Shown piece after piece: positions 9,315-21,100 of a stretch of 64,000 nucleotides of DNA. Origin of the DNA: Abelmoschus esculentus (Eukaryota; Streptophyta; Magnoliopsida; Malvales; Malvaceae); the NCBI GenBank assembly GCA_035048815.1, contig JAUCBN010000005.1:14472517-14536516 (forward strand). The letters run 5' to 3'. The position numbers and the translations under genes are program-made. How positions within the stretch are numbered: the first letter of the stretch is position 1; each line of letters starts with the position of its first letter. The notes beneath the pieces were generated by a model that was not told the DNA's origin, searched no databases, and was given only the letters and a program-made list of their open reading frames with translations.

Positions 9315-12112
9315 ATGGCAGCATACAATCGATTTGCCCCCACCACTGTTGCAGACCGATTCAACAGATCTTTCATCGCTCGGCAATTGTGGGAGGAGCA
9401 AGGGTTCCAACACATTGAGGAAGAAAACTTCGGCATCGAACATTACTTGTTCAACAAGATTAAATATCAAGGACGAGAGATTTTTTGCCTACATCCTCCC
9501 CAGGCAAATGCCACCATAGTGCGAGAATTTTATGCACATGGGCCGAGTGATACATGTATGAGAGGGCTAAAGTAATGCACCTTGAGCAAAAATCTGCATT
9601 TGTTAGTAAAGTCTGGAAAGTCAGCAAACTTGCGTTGTCTTTTTGGATGCGTTTCATGCATTTTTGGGCAGAGTTGTCTTCTTACAAATTGACCGTCTTT
9701 CAGTTACCTTTTCAATGCATCTTGAAATGCATCAATTGGATATCGGGAGCATCGTCTATCTTACTATATTTTTTTCTTTTTTTCTTTATTTTCTTGTTGA
9801 ATTTTCAAGATGACTTCTCTTCCACGGTACTTTAATCTTTGATGAACTTCCTCCAATCATCAGATTAGATTCGAGGGCGAATCTTTTTGAGGAGTGGGAG
9901 AATAATACATGTATGAGAGGGCTAAAGTAATGCACCTTGAGTAAAAATCTGAATTTGTTGGTAAAGTCTGGAAAGTCAGCAAACTTGCGTTGTCCTTTTA
10001 GATGGGTTTCGTGCATTTTTTGGCAGAGTTATCTTCTTACAAATTGACCGTCATTCAGTTACCTTTTCAATGCATCTTGAAACGCATCAATTGGATATCG
10101 GGAGCTCAAGATATGTTTGTTTAATTGAAGATTGTGCGTGTAGAAAACTGGATACGGGATTATTATAGGATTTTGTAAAATTCAGCCCAAAAGCTACTAT
10201 ATAAAGTTTTTGGATGAATTAGACATTAAAAAAATTAATTCAAAGTTGGATTATAAAGCTTTGACCATTTTTATTAATATTTTATTTAATTCCCTAAGTT
10301 TCCTTTTAATTAGCTATCCATAAGCTGATTTTAGGGGATTTATTCTATTAAGCTATCCATATGCTGATATTTAGGGATTGATCAGCTATCTATTAGGTAA
10401 TTCTAAGGTCTCCTTTAGACTATAAAAGAGGTAGACTCTTTTCTTGTAGAAAGACATGAAGAATATGAATTTTTGAGTTATAAAAACTCTTGGGCCATTT
10501 TATTTGCAAGGTTGCCACCTTGCTATTTTTCTTATCAGAAGTCTTCTTCAACATAAGTACTTCAAGTTTTTATGAGGGAGATTATCCTCACACTCTCGCT
10601 TGCCTAAGCAATCGCGTTTAGGAGGATGAGTTAGAGCCGATTATGGTGTTTGCCTATCTAATTATGGATATGAGGGTGCCTAGGACAACAACATATCACC
10701 AATTCACCGGAGAGATTCGTTTCGTTTGCAGGTGTTTGCCTATTCAATTGCGATTAGGAGGGTGCCAAGGACAAATCTATCCAACATCATACCACCACCA
10801 CCATCTATCCCGCTGTATATTTTATATCCCCGAGCAAGGACAATCTCTACGTCCACTACCGAGGCAAGCTTGTCCGCCTTGATGCCGAAGCAATCAACGA
10901 TTTCTATGGCCTCATATCCGTCCGTGATGTTCATGCCGAATTTGTGGAGGATGTCACCACTCAGGACTACGAGTTGATCAAAGATGACCTTTGTTACAAC
11001 AATACCCCTTGGAAAACGGTGCCCATAAAGGTTCTGTAACATGGCAAAGTCTAAAGCCCGAGGCTAAGCTATGGTGTATCTTTGTCAAGAGACGTCTCAT
11101 CCCCACCTCCCACAATAGCACAGTGGACCGCAAAAGATTGGTGCTCATCCAATCCATCATCAACAAGAGGAGCATAAATGTTGGAGAGATTATTTTACGT
11201 GAAATACAAGAGTGCGGTAAGAAGGAACATGGACCTTTATATTTCCTTTGTTTAATCTCTAGTTTGTGCATTGCTACAAGAGTACAATAGAAGATACGGA
11301 TGAATACACACCAAATAGGCAAGGATGGACAAAAGAATTCTGCCACAGAGTTATGCAGATCACACAGGTAAAGATTGTCTAGGCAACCCCTCAACAGTTC
11401 ACTGTCGACACTGCTGTGGAGCCAGTACACGGCAGAGATGCCTGGCTCTGCCCAAGCCACTAGCGCAGCAAACCCCTACCAAGAGATTCTTTAGAGGATA
11501 ACAGCTATTGACCTTCGCCAGCAGAGATACATGGAATATCAGAGAGAGTTCAAAATCACTCTTGCCCAAATGATGATTCAGAACTTCCCCAGTCAAGGGG
11601 AGCAATTTCCAGAATTCCCTATAAACATATTCGTCACAGCAGTGCCCTACACATAAACTACTCCAGCCCTAGGGCCGAGGCCATTCTTCTCCTCTAGATC
11701 ACAACAACAGTTCCACGCAGCTAGCCCATCTAGGGTAGCAGATCCTGTTGCGGCATCATGTGCCAATAGAAGACTTTCCATGCGAAGGGAAGTCTTCAAC
11801 ACTCCCCCAAGATCCCCAATCCCAATGGGCAATCTATCTGCTGAGATAGATGCCTATGTCAATCAGAGCTCAGACACTGCCAAGCCAAACATTCAGAATG
11901 TCGGGATAGATTCAGAGAATGAAGGAGGAACATAAATAATGAACACTGAAAATGAAGGAGGAGAAGAGGTTAATGCTCCCACGCAAAGAGCAACACCAAC
12001 GAGAGTTCAGCCACCAAGACGAGCAAAGTCATCGCCATCACCAAGGGCACAACAATCAGCAGCAAGATGGAGAAAACAAATTGTGGAAGAAAGCTCTTCT
12101 AAATCATTATAA
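9315..12112 (+). pseudogene. second ORF of element E: putative plant transposon protein
   Basis: Begins ATGGCAGCATAC. It resembles the putative plant transposon protein domain found next to gag or in non-autonomous plant LTR elements: an N-terminal part up to EFYAHGPS, then DNLYVHYRGKLVRLDAEAINDFYG, then TWQSLKPEAKLWCIFVKRRLIPT with INVGEIILREIQECGKKEHG. A coiled segment (about 11519-11600) and a basic C-terminus near 11990-12090 (PPRRAKSSPSPRAQQ) follow. Removing the nested element (9548-10829 plus one CCGAG copy, 1287 bp) leaves 504 codons including the stop, apart from lesions. These are a one-base loss in an A run at 11013-11016 that shifts the frame, and later in-frame stops at 11288, 11654 and 11933. 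Function is unknown; no catalytic motif is recognised. Confidence 0.7.
9548..10829 (+). mobile_element. nested collapsed LTR retrotransposon
   Basis: A 1282-bp insertion with a perfect 5-bp target duplication CCGAG (9543-9547 and 10830-10834) inside the second ORF of element E. It consists of the first 203 bp of a 5' LTR (9548-9750, starting TGATACATG) and about 150 bp of internal sequence. The internal part ends in a pol-tail-like reading (DSRANLFEEW) and a polypurine tract GAGGAGTGGGAGAA (9889-9902). A 927-bp 3' LTR follows (9903-10829). Terminal bases are decayed: the 3' LTR starts TA rather than TG and ends CC rather than CA. A TATA box (TATAAAAGAG) is at 10421-10430. All coding capacity was lost by internal deletion. 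Confidence 0.8.
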
Positions 12113-12197
12113 TTTCTCTTCTTTCTTTTATTTATTGCTCATATAAAATATTTTTTACTGCTTATATTTTGTTATCTACTGCCTACCCCTAAATTAA

Positions 12198-12230
12198 GCA
12201 TTGAGGACAATGCTTGGTTTGAGTTTGGGA
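12198..12230 (+). other. internal hairpin plus polypurine-like motif
   Basis: The inverted repeat GCATTG-AGGA-CAATGC (12198-12213) is followed by GGTTTGAGTTTGGGAGTG. It mirrors the hairpin plus polypurine tract just before the 3' LTR. It may be a second plus-strand priming site or a remnant of an earlier element end. The flanking 12113-12900 has no ORF that I can support. Confidence 0.5.
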
Positions 12231-12900
12231 GTGTAGAGCCACTGCTGAGGCAATCTACTGCTGCGGCCCTACCTTGAAAATGAAGTTTTTAGTGATAAAA
12301 TTTTTTGTTTTATATCCATCACTTCACTTGAAATTGTTGCCCATACTCTTACACTGCCCATCATCAGTATTGTCTTAGTTTATTCTTGAAGACGATAGAA
12401 ATCTTTCTCCTTACCATAGTTAGGTTTTGTTTTGAAGGCTTAATTATAGGATACTTAAGGAGAAAAACTTAGAAGCTTACTATATGTTGAACTTTAAAAC
12501 ACTTTTGGGACTTGTTTGGTTATAGGAATTCTTTTAATAAACTAATTAGGTGATAAAAACTTTGATCTTTGGAAAGGTGACTAGAGGTTTCTATCACTGG
12601 CTTTAGGAATACTCTTCTTCATGCTAGAGGTGCCCGAAATTGGCTCAAGAAATTGTTATTTTAAGAAGAGTACACTAAATCCAAATCTATTTGTCTTGAA
12701 CGTAGAGTTTATCTAAGAAGGCCCTTAATCAAACTTGTCCATAAAAACGTACATACACACTAACCTTATAGTTTGTCTTCTAGGTACACCCTTAGGTAAC
12801 CGAAAGGTTAAGTCTAAATAATAGACATAGTTATGGTGGGGAGAATAGATGGAAGTATAAGACCAAAGAAGAATAGAGTTTGATAAATTGATGGTTTGCA

Positions 12901-12937
12901 TTGCTTGAGGACAAGCAATAGTTCGAGTTTGGGGGTG
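12901..12937 (+). other. hairpin and polypurine tract of element E
   Basis: The inverted repeat TTGCTTG-AGGA-CAAGCAA (12901-12918) is followed by GAGTTTGGGGGTG ending at 12937, immediately before the 3' LTR start TGATAAGTGCTC. The polypurine tract primes plus-strand DNA synthesis. Confidence 0.75.
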
Positions 12938-14250
12938 TGATAAGTGCTCAACTCACCATCACTTTCTACACTTTTCATGGGTACTTATCATCAATTATAC
13001 ACCTACTTGAACCAATGCATGTACTTAATATAATATATTTAGGGATGATGCTATTAAAGATACCATTTATAGAAAAGACATAGTTTACTGCATTTTCATG
13101 TCTATGCAGGAACAAGTGTTGCCGCGGCAGCAAAATGAGGCCGAGGCAAGACCTGATGCCAAGGCAGAAGAAGATAAAAAGCAATATGGCAGGCAAACTA
13201 AGGAGAAAAATATGGAGAATATTGCTGGACAAGATGCCCAAGGATCGGAGCTGAACAACACATCAAAAGCCCAAGGACAAGACCACGCGGGAAAAAGCCT
13301 TCTAGAAGAATTAAACTTATAAATATTTAACCTATGTACATAACTTGTTATCTACTCCAAGTTGTACTCTATTTAGGAAAGGTTTGCCCTAGGCCAAGCC
13401 TATATAAGGCATAGCCGTCCAAGGGACTAAGAGAGCCGAATTTGAGAGAGTTTACCCTAGGAACAATTCTTCCCTTCATGTTCTAAGCTTTCTTTAGATC
13501 TAGGTGAAAGTTGTTGAATATTAGTGAGAGGAGATTGTATCTTGTTTCTTGTTTCAATGCAAAAAAATATCAAAGTTTGCTTACTCTTTGCCATTCTTTG
13601 TTCTTGCATCCAAGCTGGGGAGAGAAGTTTGTAAGTAATCTATTTGTCTAGACTCGGGAGAGTTAGACTCATGAAAGGAGTAAGTGCGGTATTCAACTTA
13701 ATTGGAGGATACTAACTCGACCTAGGGATAGGTTGGAGTTTCAACGGCTAAAAGAAGTGTGAGATTGGTTGTTGATTATAATTGCTTAACGCCGGGAGGT
13801 ATCATCAAGGACTGATCATCAACAGTGTTTCGACTTAGGAATAAGCGGAACCATCAAAGGACATTTTGCCGAACTTTGGTAAATTTGCCTAAGAGCAAGG
13901 GATTGTCGCGACAGAGAACACTACCATTGTCAAAGAAAGTAATCTGTAGTACTACCGAGGCAGTATAGTGCAATTGCATTAGATAGAAACAGATTAATGA
14001 AATCCAGTATACAGCACAACTGGATCCTGCCCTTTTTCTCAAATTTGATCTCATCTTATTTAGTATCTTTTATTTAGTACAATCAACATCCAATTTACTT
14101 GTGTCTTTAATTTTGTCTTACAGAGCAAGAAGATCAAAGGAAGCATATTAAGTATACCAATCCCTGAGGAGATGATAACTCGATAATACTTATCACTTAT
14201 TACTTGCGACGTGTTCACTTGCACTAATTGCGCATATTTGACACGCATCA
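12938..14250 (+). mobile_element. 3' LTR of element E
   Basis: A 1313-bp LTR beginning TGATAAGTGCTC right after the polypurine tract and ending ACACGCATCA. The end is fixed by the matching 5' LTR remnant at 6117-6157. A TATA box (TATATAAGGC) lies at 13401-13410. The next base begins satellite sequence. A short open frame at 13098-13322 inside the LTR is acidic/Gln-rich and not supported as a gene. Confidence 0.85.
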
Positions 14251-14708
14251 AACGTATACCGTGATGGACAAGCCCTCTCTTTGAGCGTATGTAGTGATGA
14301 ATGATCCCTCTCTTTGAGTGTATGTCATAATGAACCGTCCTTCTCTTTGAGCGTATGCCGTGATGGACAATCCCTCTCTTTGAGCGTATGTCGCGATGAA
14401 AGACCCCTCTCTTCGAGTGCATGCCATGGTGAACGGTCCCTCTGTTTGAGCGCATACCATGAAGAACAACCCCACTCTTTCAGCGTATGTCGCTATGAAT
14501 GACCCCTCTCTTCGAGTGCATGTCATAATTAATGGTCCCTTTCTTAGAGCGTATACCGTGATGGACAGCCTCTCTCTTTGAGTGTATGTCGCGAAGAAAG
14601 ACCCCTCTCTTCGAGTGCATGTCATGATTAATGGTCCCTTTCTTAGATCGTATACTGTGATAGACAACCCCTCTCTTTGAGCGTATGTTGCGATGAATGA
14701 CCCCTCTC
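14251..14708 (+). repeat. 33-bp satellite, block 4
   Basis: A-B-C monomers in the same orientation as elsewhere. The block starts partway into a C monomer after element E and ends at the truncated LTR-D, with TCTC shared at the breakpoint. Confidence 0.95.
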
Positions 14709-15019
14709 ATTTATCTCATTCTTTCATGCTTCATTTCATGCATGGGATCAAAGGTGAGTTTACTTTTATATACTTTATAGTAAGCTACTTAAGAGTTATT
14801 TATTTAGGCTATAAATATGAATAGTCAATATAACCACATTATTCAGTTTCAGTTTAGATCTAAATTTATATTAAGTTATTTTAAGTATTCTCATTATTTC
14901 TATTATTATGTTTTCTTCAAAGGACTTACCTACAGCTCAAGGAGTAAATATTAGCTCGGTGTTAGCTCAATCAGCTCAGTGAGCTCAGAAGAAGCAAAAC
15001 GAAAGGTAATGCTAGAAAC

Positions 15020-15200
15020 TGATACGATCACAACCAACAATGAATCAGAAAAATTTCCTATTGGACCTATGACTCATGCTAAAACCAAGAAATTTCAAGA
15101 GGCCATGGGAAATCTATTTATTCAAGGCTGGAAATTAGAGAATGCAACACCAACTATGTTGGAACAATACAACCTCCTACTTGTGCATGAGTTTGCATGA
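15020..15200 (+). pseudogene. LTR-encoded C-terminal tail of family-C Gag-Pol
   Basis: An open frame at the start of the solo LTR-C reads as the last ~59 residues of a Ty3/gypsy polyprotein. It begins DTITTNNESEKFPIGPMTH and carries GPMTHAKTKKFQEAM, comparable to [15 protein letters not shown] in element A1. It ends at TGA 15198-15200. In CRM elements the pol frame extends into the 3' LTR and carries such a motif (the CR motif, from memory). Without the rest of pol it has no function here. The frame also runs a few codons upstream into LTR-D by chance. Confidence 0.65.
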
Positions 15201-16796
15201 GTTCTTTCTTAAGATTTTAAATTTAATTTCAGCATGTGTGCATGAATAAATAATGCTTGATATTCATTTAAGCATGTTAGTTCAATTAAGTTCATTAGTT
15301 TAATTAATGCATGATAGTTCACTTAAAGCATGTTAGTTTTCTTATGTTTATGAGTTCATTTAGTGTGTGGATTAATTAATTAAACTAGATCATTCAATGT
15401 AACTAGTTTCATTAATTAAACTAGATCATTAAATATGTTTCATGCATTCACTTTTATTTTATTGAATAAAGTTGTTATCTAATGGTTGCTTATATTTTCA
15501 TCTAGGGTATTCATTTGGGATCAAATGGCTGATCATTTTCTACAAGAATGACAAGTCATTTACTACCAATTAAAGACACTTGAAGACACCATGATGGCTG
15601 ATCAGTTTCAAGACATTCAAGGGAGATTTACACACCATTTAAAGGCTTTCAGTTTCAGCAAGAAAACAATGCATTGAAGAGCTCCTAAAATACACCACTT
15701 AAAGAGGCACTTAAAGACTACTTAAGAGCTACTTAATCCTCCATAAAGCTCTTTAGTTTTCAACAGAGAAGACATGCAATGAAAGCCTTCATTATCAGCA
15801 CTTAAGGGAGAGTAAAGGCAAGAATTAAAGCAGCACTTAAGGAGGGAGTTCAAGGAATATCAGTCAACTTGTTCGCCATTTTTGGATTGGATACGAGCAT
15901 ATTTGAGTCTTGAGGTCTTCTTCAAACTTATTCCTCTATTTCTTAGATTTCCAACGCACTTTGAATCACCTCAATCCGATATCAGGAGCTTAATATATGA
16001 TTAAATTAGTGAATACAGTGCATGCTGGAAATTCAGTACGGGAATAGTCACAAGATGTTTGTTCAACAAATTCAAGAGGCCTTTCAATTGCTGAATTCAA
16101 TGCTTTATCAACAGCCCATTAAAGGAGGATGAATGACAACTTAATCAAGTTCATTAGCCCAAGAGTTTCTCCTTGTGGATGATATGTATGTCTACATTCA
16201 TCCTTGTTAGATCAAACCTTTTTGGCTGTCAATTGGAGATAGGATAACCTACAAATTAATAGGCCTTTAACACCAGAATAATGAGTCTCTAATCTTTGTC
16301 TAGGCTAATCAATTTGTTGTTGTCTTACACCTATAAATAGGCACTTATTTCATTGTAAAAGAAACAACTTTTGGCATATATTAAACTTTGATAATGTTCT
16401 CTTTTATAGTTCTTTTTGAACTTTATCGGCTTACAAGATTGTTCTTGTGGAATTCATCCCTATTCATTTTTTTATATTGGTGGTTCCTAGTTCTTATAAC
16501 TAGAGGGTCACAATCCATTAACCTTTAACCCAAGTCACGGTTTAAAAAATCTTAAGAAACGGGTCTTCACTTTTAATGTTGGTTCCTCCTTTGTTTACAC
16601 TACACCACCAATTACATTCCATCTATTCAATTTCATCATCCATACATCCTTATTTTCCATATTTCATCCTAAACACAACAACCATCTTATCATCATTCCA
16701 TTGTCGTATCATCTTGTAATCTTAGCAATTACTTACTAGAATCACGATCGGGCAATCACATATATATTCGGATATTCCGCAACCGGATTCATATCA
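15020..16796 (+). mobile_element. solo LTR-C (CRM-like family C)
   Basis: A 1777-bp solo LTR starting TGATACGATCACAACC and ending ACCGGATTCATATCA. It is flanked by a perfect 5-bp target duplication GAAAC (15015-15019 and 16797-16801). The LTR-D sequence on its two sides is contiguous in the copy at 25061, confirming insertion into LTR-D. A TATA box (CTATAAATAG) is at 16331-16340. No internal region remains, so it arose by LTR-LTR recombination. Partial minus-strand copies lie at 3025-3614 and 58641-59496. Confidence 0.9.
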
Positions 16797-18138
16797 GAAA
16801 CACAAGGTGCCAACTTTAGAATAACTTCGAAATGCATGGAACACTCCTACAATACTTAAGGGGCTAAAGGATCACTCCGTGTCAGCTCACAAATCTCATA
16901 CGAGCTCAAATGAAGCATAATTCAAAACGAGGATTTAGGAGATTCGAATCATCTCCAAAAACACTCCTTACACTAGAAGAGAGTATAAGGAAGCTAATGG
17001 GTCAGTTCACTTTGCTAAAGGCAGCTCGGATTAGCTTATTTCAGCTTCAAACATTAGCTAAATCTTTCAGCTAGATAGCTCAGTTCAATTCAGCTCACTC
17101 ATAGCTCGATTAGCTTACCTCAGCTCCAACTATCACTCTCAACTCAACACCTGAAGGTCACCTACCCTTCACCAAGAATCAAGACCGACCATAATCCACA
17201 TTGGGCGCCAAGATCATGGAGGGAAAGCAAGTGGGCGCCAAAACAAAGATATAGCACTCTTCATTGGGCAGATTCATGATGGTCCACTTGTTTGCCAATT
17301 TAGAGCAGGATACTTGTCGAGTTGGGTTTCAGTGTCTTCAAAAAAGTTGTTCCTCTATCTCTTATCTCTCCAACAAATGTTGAATCACATCAATCCAATA
17401 TCGTCAGCTCGAGATATGACCCAATTACTAAGGACTGTGCAGGCTGAACCGAAAAGTTACATCTCTTCTAATAGATTTGGAGGGAGACACCATTCAAATG
17501 AATGGTTTTCAGAGTAGTTAAATGTCATTTCAACCAAACCTCTTAGAAAACTTTAAATAGGACTTGAATTTCATTTTGTAAACACATAATTCAGAATATA
17601 TTTTATCCTTTGTGAGAATTTTCTCTCATTTAGTTCTTAAAATTTTATCGACTTTTTAAGTAATTTTGTACTTGGGGCGTCAACCCCTTTCGATCCTTCT
17701 TGATACTTTTGGTTCTTTTAGTTTAATATACTAAAAGGGTCAAAGTCTGTTTATCACCACCCCTTAAAGATCAATATAAGGTTTAGGATTATGTTTTCAA
17801 TAACTTAGTTTCTTCCTTGAGTATCTTTAAGATACTATTTCCATTTCACCATATCATTATCCTTACATATCCTCTCATTCCATCATCATTCCCGATCCTT
17901 TTTCATCACCATAAAACGTCCTAAACATCCATCACCCTTGTCAACACCACATATCACCTCTCTTCCGCTTCCAAATCAGTCCCTAAACTATTCCTTTCAT
18001 TCCTTTCACCTATTCCTTTCATCCTTTATCCTTAATTCTTCATTTTTGCAGCGATTTCTTGCGAGAGACTTGCTTCCTTCCTAGGTCCTACAATCAAAGT
18101 TTGTCGTTCAGCACCATCAACAAGTTTGGCACATATCA

Positions 18139-21100
18139 ATACCTCTCTTTGAGCGTATATCGCAATGAATGACCTCTCTCTTCGAGTGCATGTCATCATT
18201 AACGGTCCCTTTCTTATAGTGTATACCGTGATGAATGACCCTCTCTTTAAGCATATGTCGCGATGAATGACCCCTCTCTTCGAGTGCATGTCATAAAGAA
18301 AGGTTCCTTTCATAGAGTGTATAACGTGCTGGATGACCCCTCTCTTTGAACATATGTTGCTATGAATGATAACTCTCTTTGAGCATATGTCATAATGAAC
18401 GGTCCCTCTCTTTGAGCGTATGCTGTGATGGACGACCCCTCTTTTAGCGATATTACGATGAATGATCCCTCTCTTCGAGCATGTCATAATGAACGGTTCC
18501 TCTCTTTTAGCGTATGTCGTGATAGACGACCCCTCTCTTTTAGCGTATGTCGTGATAGACGACCCCTCTCTTTGAGCGTATGTCACAATGAATGACCCTT
18601 ATCTTCGAGTGCAGGTCATAATGAACGGTCGCTCTCTTTGAGCGTATACTATGATGGTTGACCCCTCTCTTTGAGCGTATGTCGCGATGAATGACCCCTC
18701 TCTTTGAGTGCATGTCATAATGAACGGTCCCTCTCTTAGAGCATATGCCATGATGGATAACCCCTCTCTTTGAGCGTATGTCGCGATGAATGACTCCTCT
18801 CATTGAGTATATATCATAATGAATGGTCCGTCTCTTGGAGCGTATATCTCGATGTCTTACACCGCTCTTTGAGCATATATCAGGGTGAATGACCCATCTC
18901 TTCCAGCTTATATCATATTGAAGGACCGCTCTCTTCTAGTGCATGTCATACTAAATGGTCCCTCTCTTTGAGCGTATACTGTGATGGATGACCCCTCTCT
19001 TTGAGCGTATGTCGCAATGAATGACCCCTCTCTTTGAGTGCCTGTCATAATGAATGACCCCTTTCTTAGAGCATATGTCATGATGGACAACCCCTCTCTT
19101 TGAGCGTATGTCGCAGTGAATCACTCCTCTCATTGAGCATATGTCATAATGAACGGTACCTCTCTTTGACCGTTTGTTGGTGATGGACGACCCCTCTCTT
19201 TGAGCGTATGTAGCGATGAATGATCACCAACTTCGAGTGCATGTCATAAAGAACGGCCCCTCTCTTTGAGCGTATGTCGCGATCAATGACCCCATTGTTC
19301 AAGTGCTTGTCATAATGAACGGTCCCTCTCTTTAAGCGTATACCATGATGGAAGCCGCCGCTCTTTGAGCGTATGTTGCGATGAATGACCCCTCTCTTCA
19401 AGTGCATGCCATAATGAATGTTCCCTCTCTTTGAGCGTATACCGTGATCGATGACCCCATCCTTTGAGCGTATGTTGCGATGAATGTCACTTCTCTTTGA
19501 GTGCATGTTAGGGTGAACAGTCCTTCTCTTTTAGCGAATACTGTGATGGACAACCCCTTTCTTTGATAGTATGTCGCAATGAATGACCCCTTTCTTCGAG
19601 TGCATGTAATAACGAACCGTCCCTCTCTTGGAGCGTATACCGTGATCGATGACCCTCTCATTGAGCATACGTTCCGATGAATAACACTTCTCTTCGAGTG
19701 CATGTTAGGGTGAACAGTACCTCTCATTTAGCGTATATCATGATCGATGACCCCTCACTTTGAGCATATGTTGCGATGAATGACCCTTCTCTTCGAGTGC
19801 ATGTCATATGAATGGTCCCTCTCTTTGAGTGCATATTGTGATGGAAGACCCTTCTCTTTGAGTGTCGGTCGCGATGAATGGCCCGTCTCCTTGAATGCAT
19901 ATCTTAATTAACGATCCCTTTCTTAGAGCGTATACCGTGATGGACGACCCTTCTATTTGAGCGTATGTCACGGTGAATGACCCCTCTCTTCAAGTGTATG
20001 TCATAATGAATGGTTGCTTACTTTGAGCGTTTACCGTGATGGGCGACCCCTCTCTTTGAGCGTATGTCGCGATGAATGACCCTTATCATCGAGTGCATGT
20101 CATAAACAACGGTCCCTCTCTTTGAGCGTATACCGTGATGGACGACCACTCTTCGAGTGCATGTCATAATGAATGGTCTCTCTATTTGAGCGTATACCAT
20201 GATCAATGACCCCTTCTTCGAGTGTATGTTGCGATGATTGACCCCGCTCTTCGAGTGCATGTCATGGTGAACGACCCCTCTCTTTGAATGTATACCGTGA
20301 TGGACGACCCCTCTCTTTGAGCGTAAGTCGTGATGAATGACCACCCTCTTTGAGTGCATGACATAATGTACGATCCCTTTCTTAGAGCGTATACCCTGAT
20401 GGCCGACCCCTCTCTTTGAGCGTATATCGCGGTGAACGACCCCTCGCTTCGAGTGTATGTCATAATGAATGGTCTCTCTCTTTGAGCGTATATCTCGATG
20501 TCTGCCCCCGCTATTTGAGCGTATGTCAGGGTGAATGACACCTTTCTTCTAGTGCATGTCATACTAAATGGTCCCTTTCTTAGAGCGTATACCATGATGG
20601 ACAACCCCTCTCTTTGAGCGTTTGTCGTGATGAAAGACACTTCTCTTCAAGTGCATGTCATGGTGGACGACCCTCTTTGAGTGTATGTCGCGAAGAATGA
20701 CCCCTCTCTTCGAGCGCATGTCATAATAAACGGTCCCTCTCTTTGAGAATATACCGTCATGGACGACCCCTCTCTTTAGGCGTATGTCTCAAGGAATGAC
20801 TACTCTCTTCGAGTGCATGTCACCGTGACTAGTCCCTTTCTTAGAGCATATACCATGATGGACGACCCCTCTCTTTAAGCATATATCGCGGTGAACGACC
20901 CCTTTCTTCGAGCATATCTCATAATGAACGGTCCCTCTCTTTGAGCGTATATCGTGATGGACGACCCATCTCTTTGATCGTATGTCGCGATTAATGACCT
21001 CTCTCTTCGAGTGCATGCCATGGTGAATGGTTCCTCTCATTGTGCGTATATCGTGATCGACGACCACTCTCTTTAAGCGTATGTCGTGTTGAATGACCCT

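Larger units (their letters stand above)
6117..14250 (+). mobile_element. Athila-like non-autonomous Ty3/gypsy element E
   Basis: A large plus-strand LTR element. From left to right it has a 41-bp remnant of the 5' LTR, a TGGCGCC-type primer-binding site, gag, protease, a spacer with a TATA box, a second ORF, a long 3' untranslated region with two polypurine motifs, and a complete 3' LTR. No reverse transcriptase, RNase H or integrase is present between protease and the second ORF, so the element is non-autonomous. The family call rests on the PBS, the gag sequence (EPMYEAWERYRELLNKCP) and the protease (LYDLGASINLMP), all typical of Athila. It is interrupted at 9548-10829 by another LTR element. 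Left flank is family-B sequence and right flank is satellite, so no target duplication survives. Confidence 0.8.
14709..18138 (+). mobile_element. LTR-D, 5' truncated, split by a solo LTR
   Basis: An LTR of a CRM-like family in plus orientation. It is about 1648 bp after removing the nested insertion. Compared with the copy at 25061 it lacks the first ~20 bp and joins satellite at a TCTC microhomology. It ends GGCACATATCA at 18138. It contains many AGCTCA motifs (14940-14995 and 17040-17130) and a TATA-like TTTAAATAGG near 17556. The reverse-oriented fragments at 24303-25060 and 46580-47600 start with the complement of this end (TGATATGTGCC). Confidence 0.8.

Noticed and set aside
14979..15200. 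A 73-aa protein starting in LTR-D
   Set aside because: The start is in unrelated LTR-D sequence; only the part from 15020 is a real (LTR-encoded) polyprotein tail.
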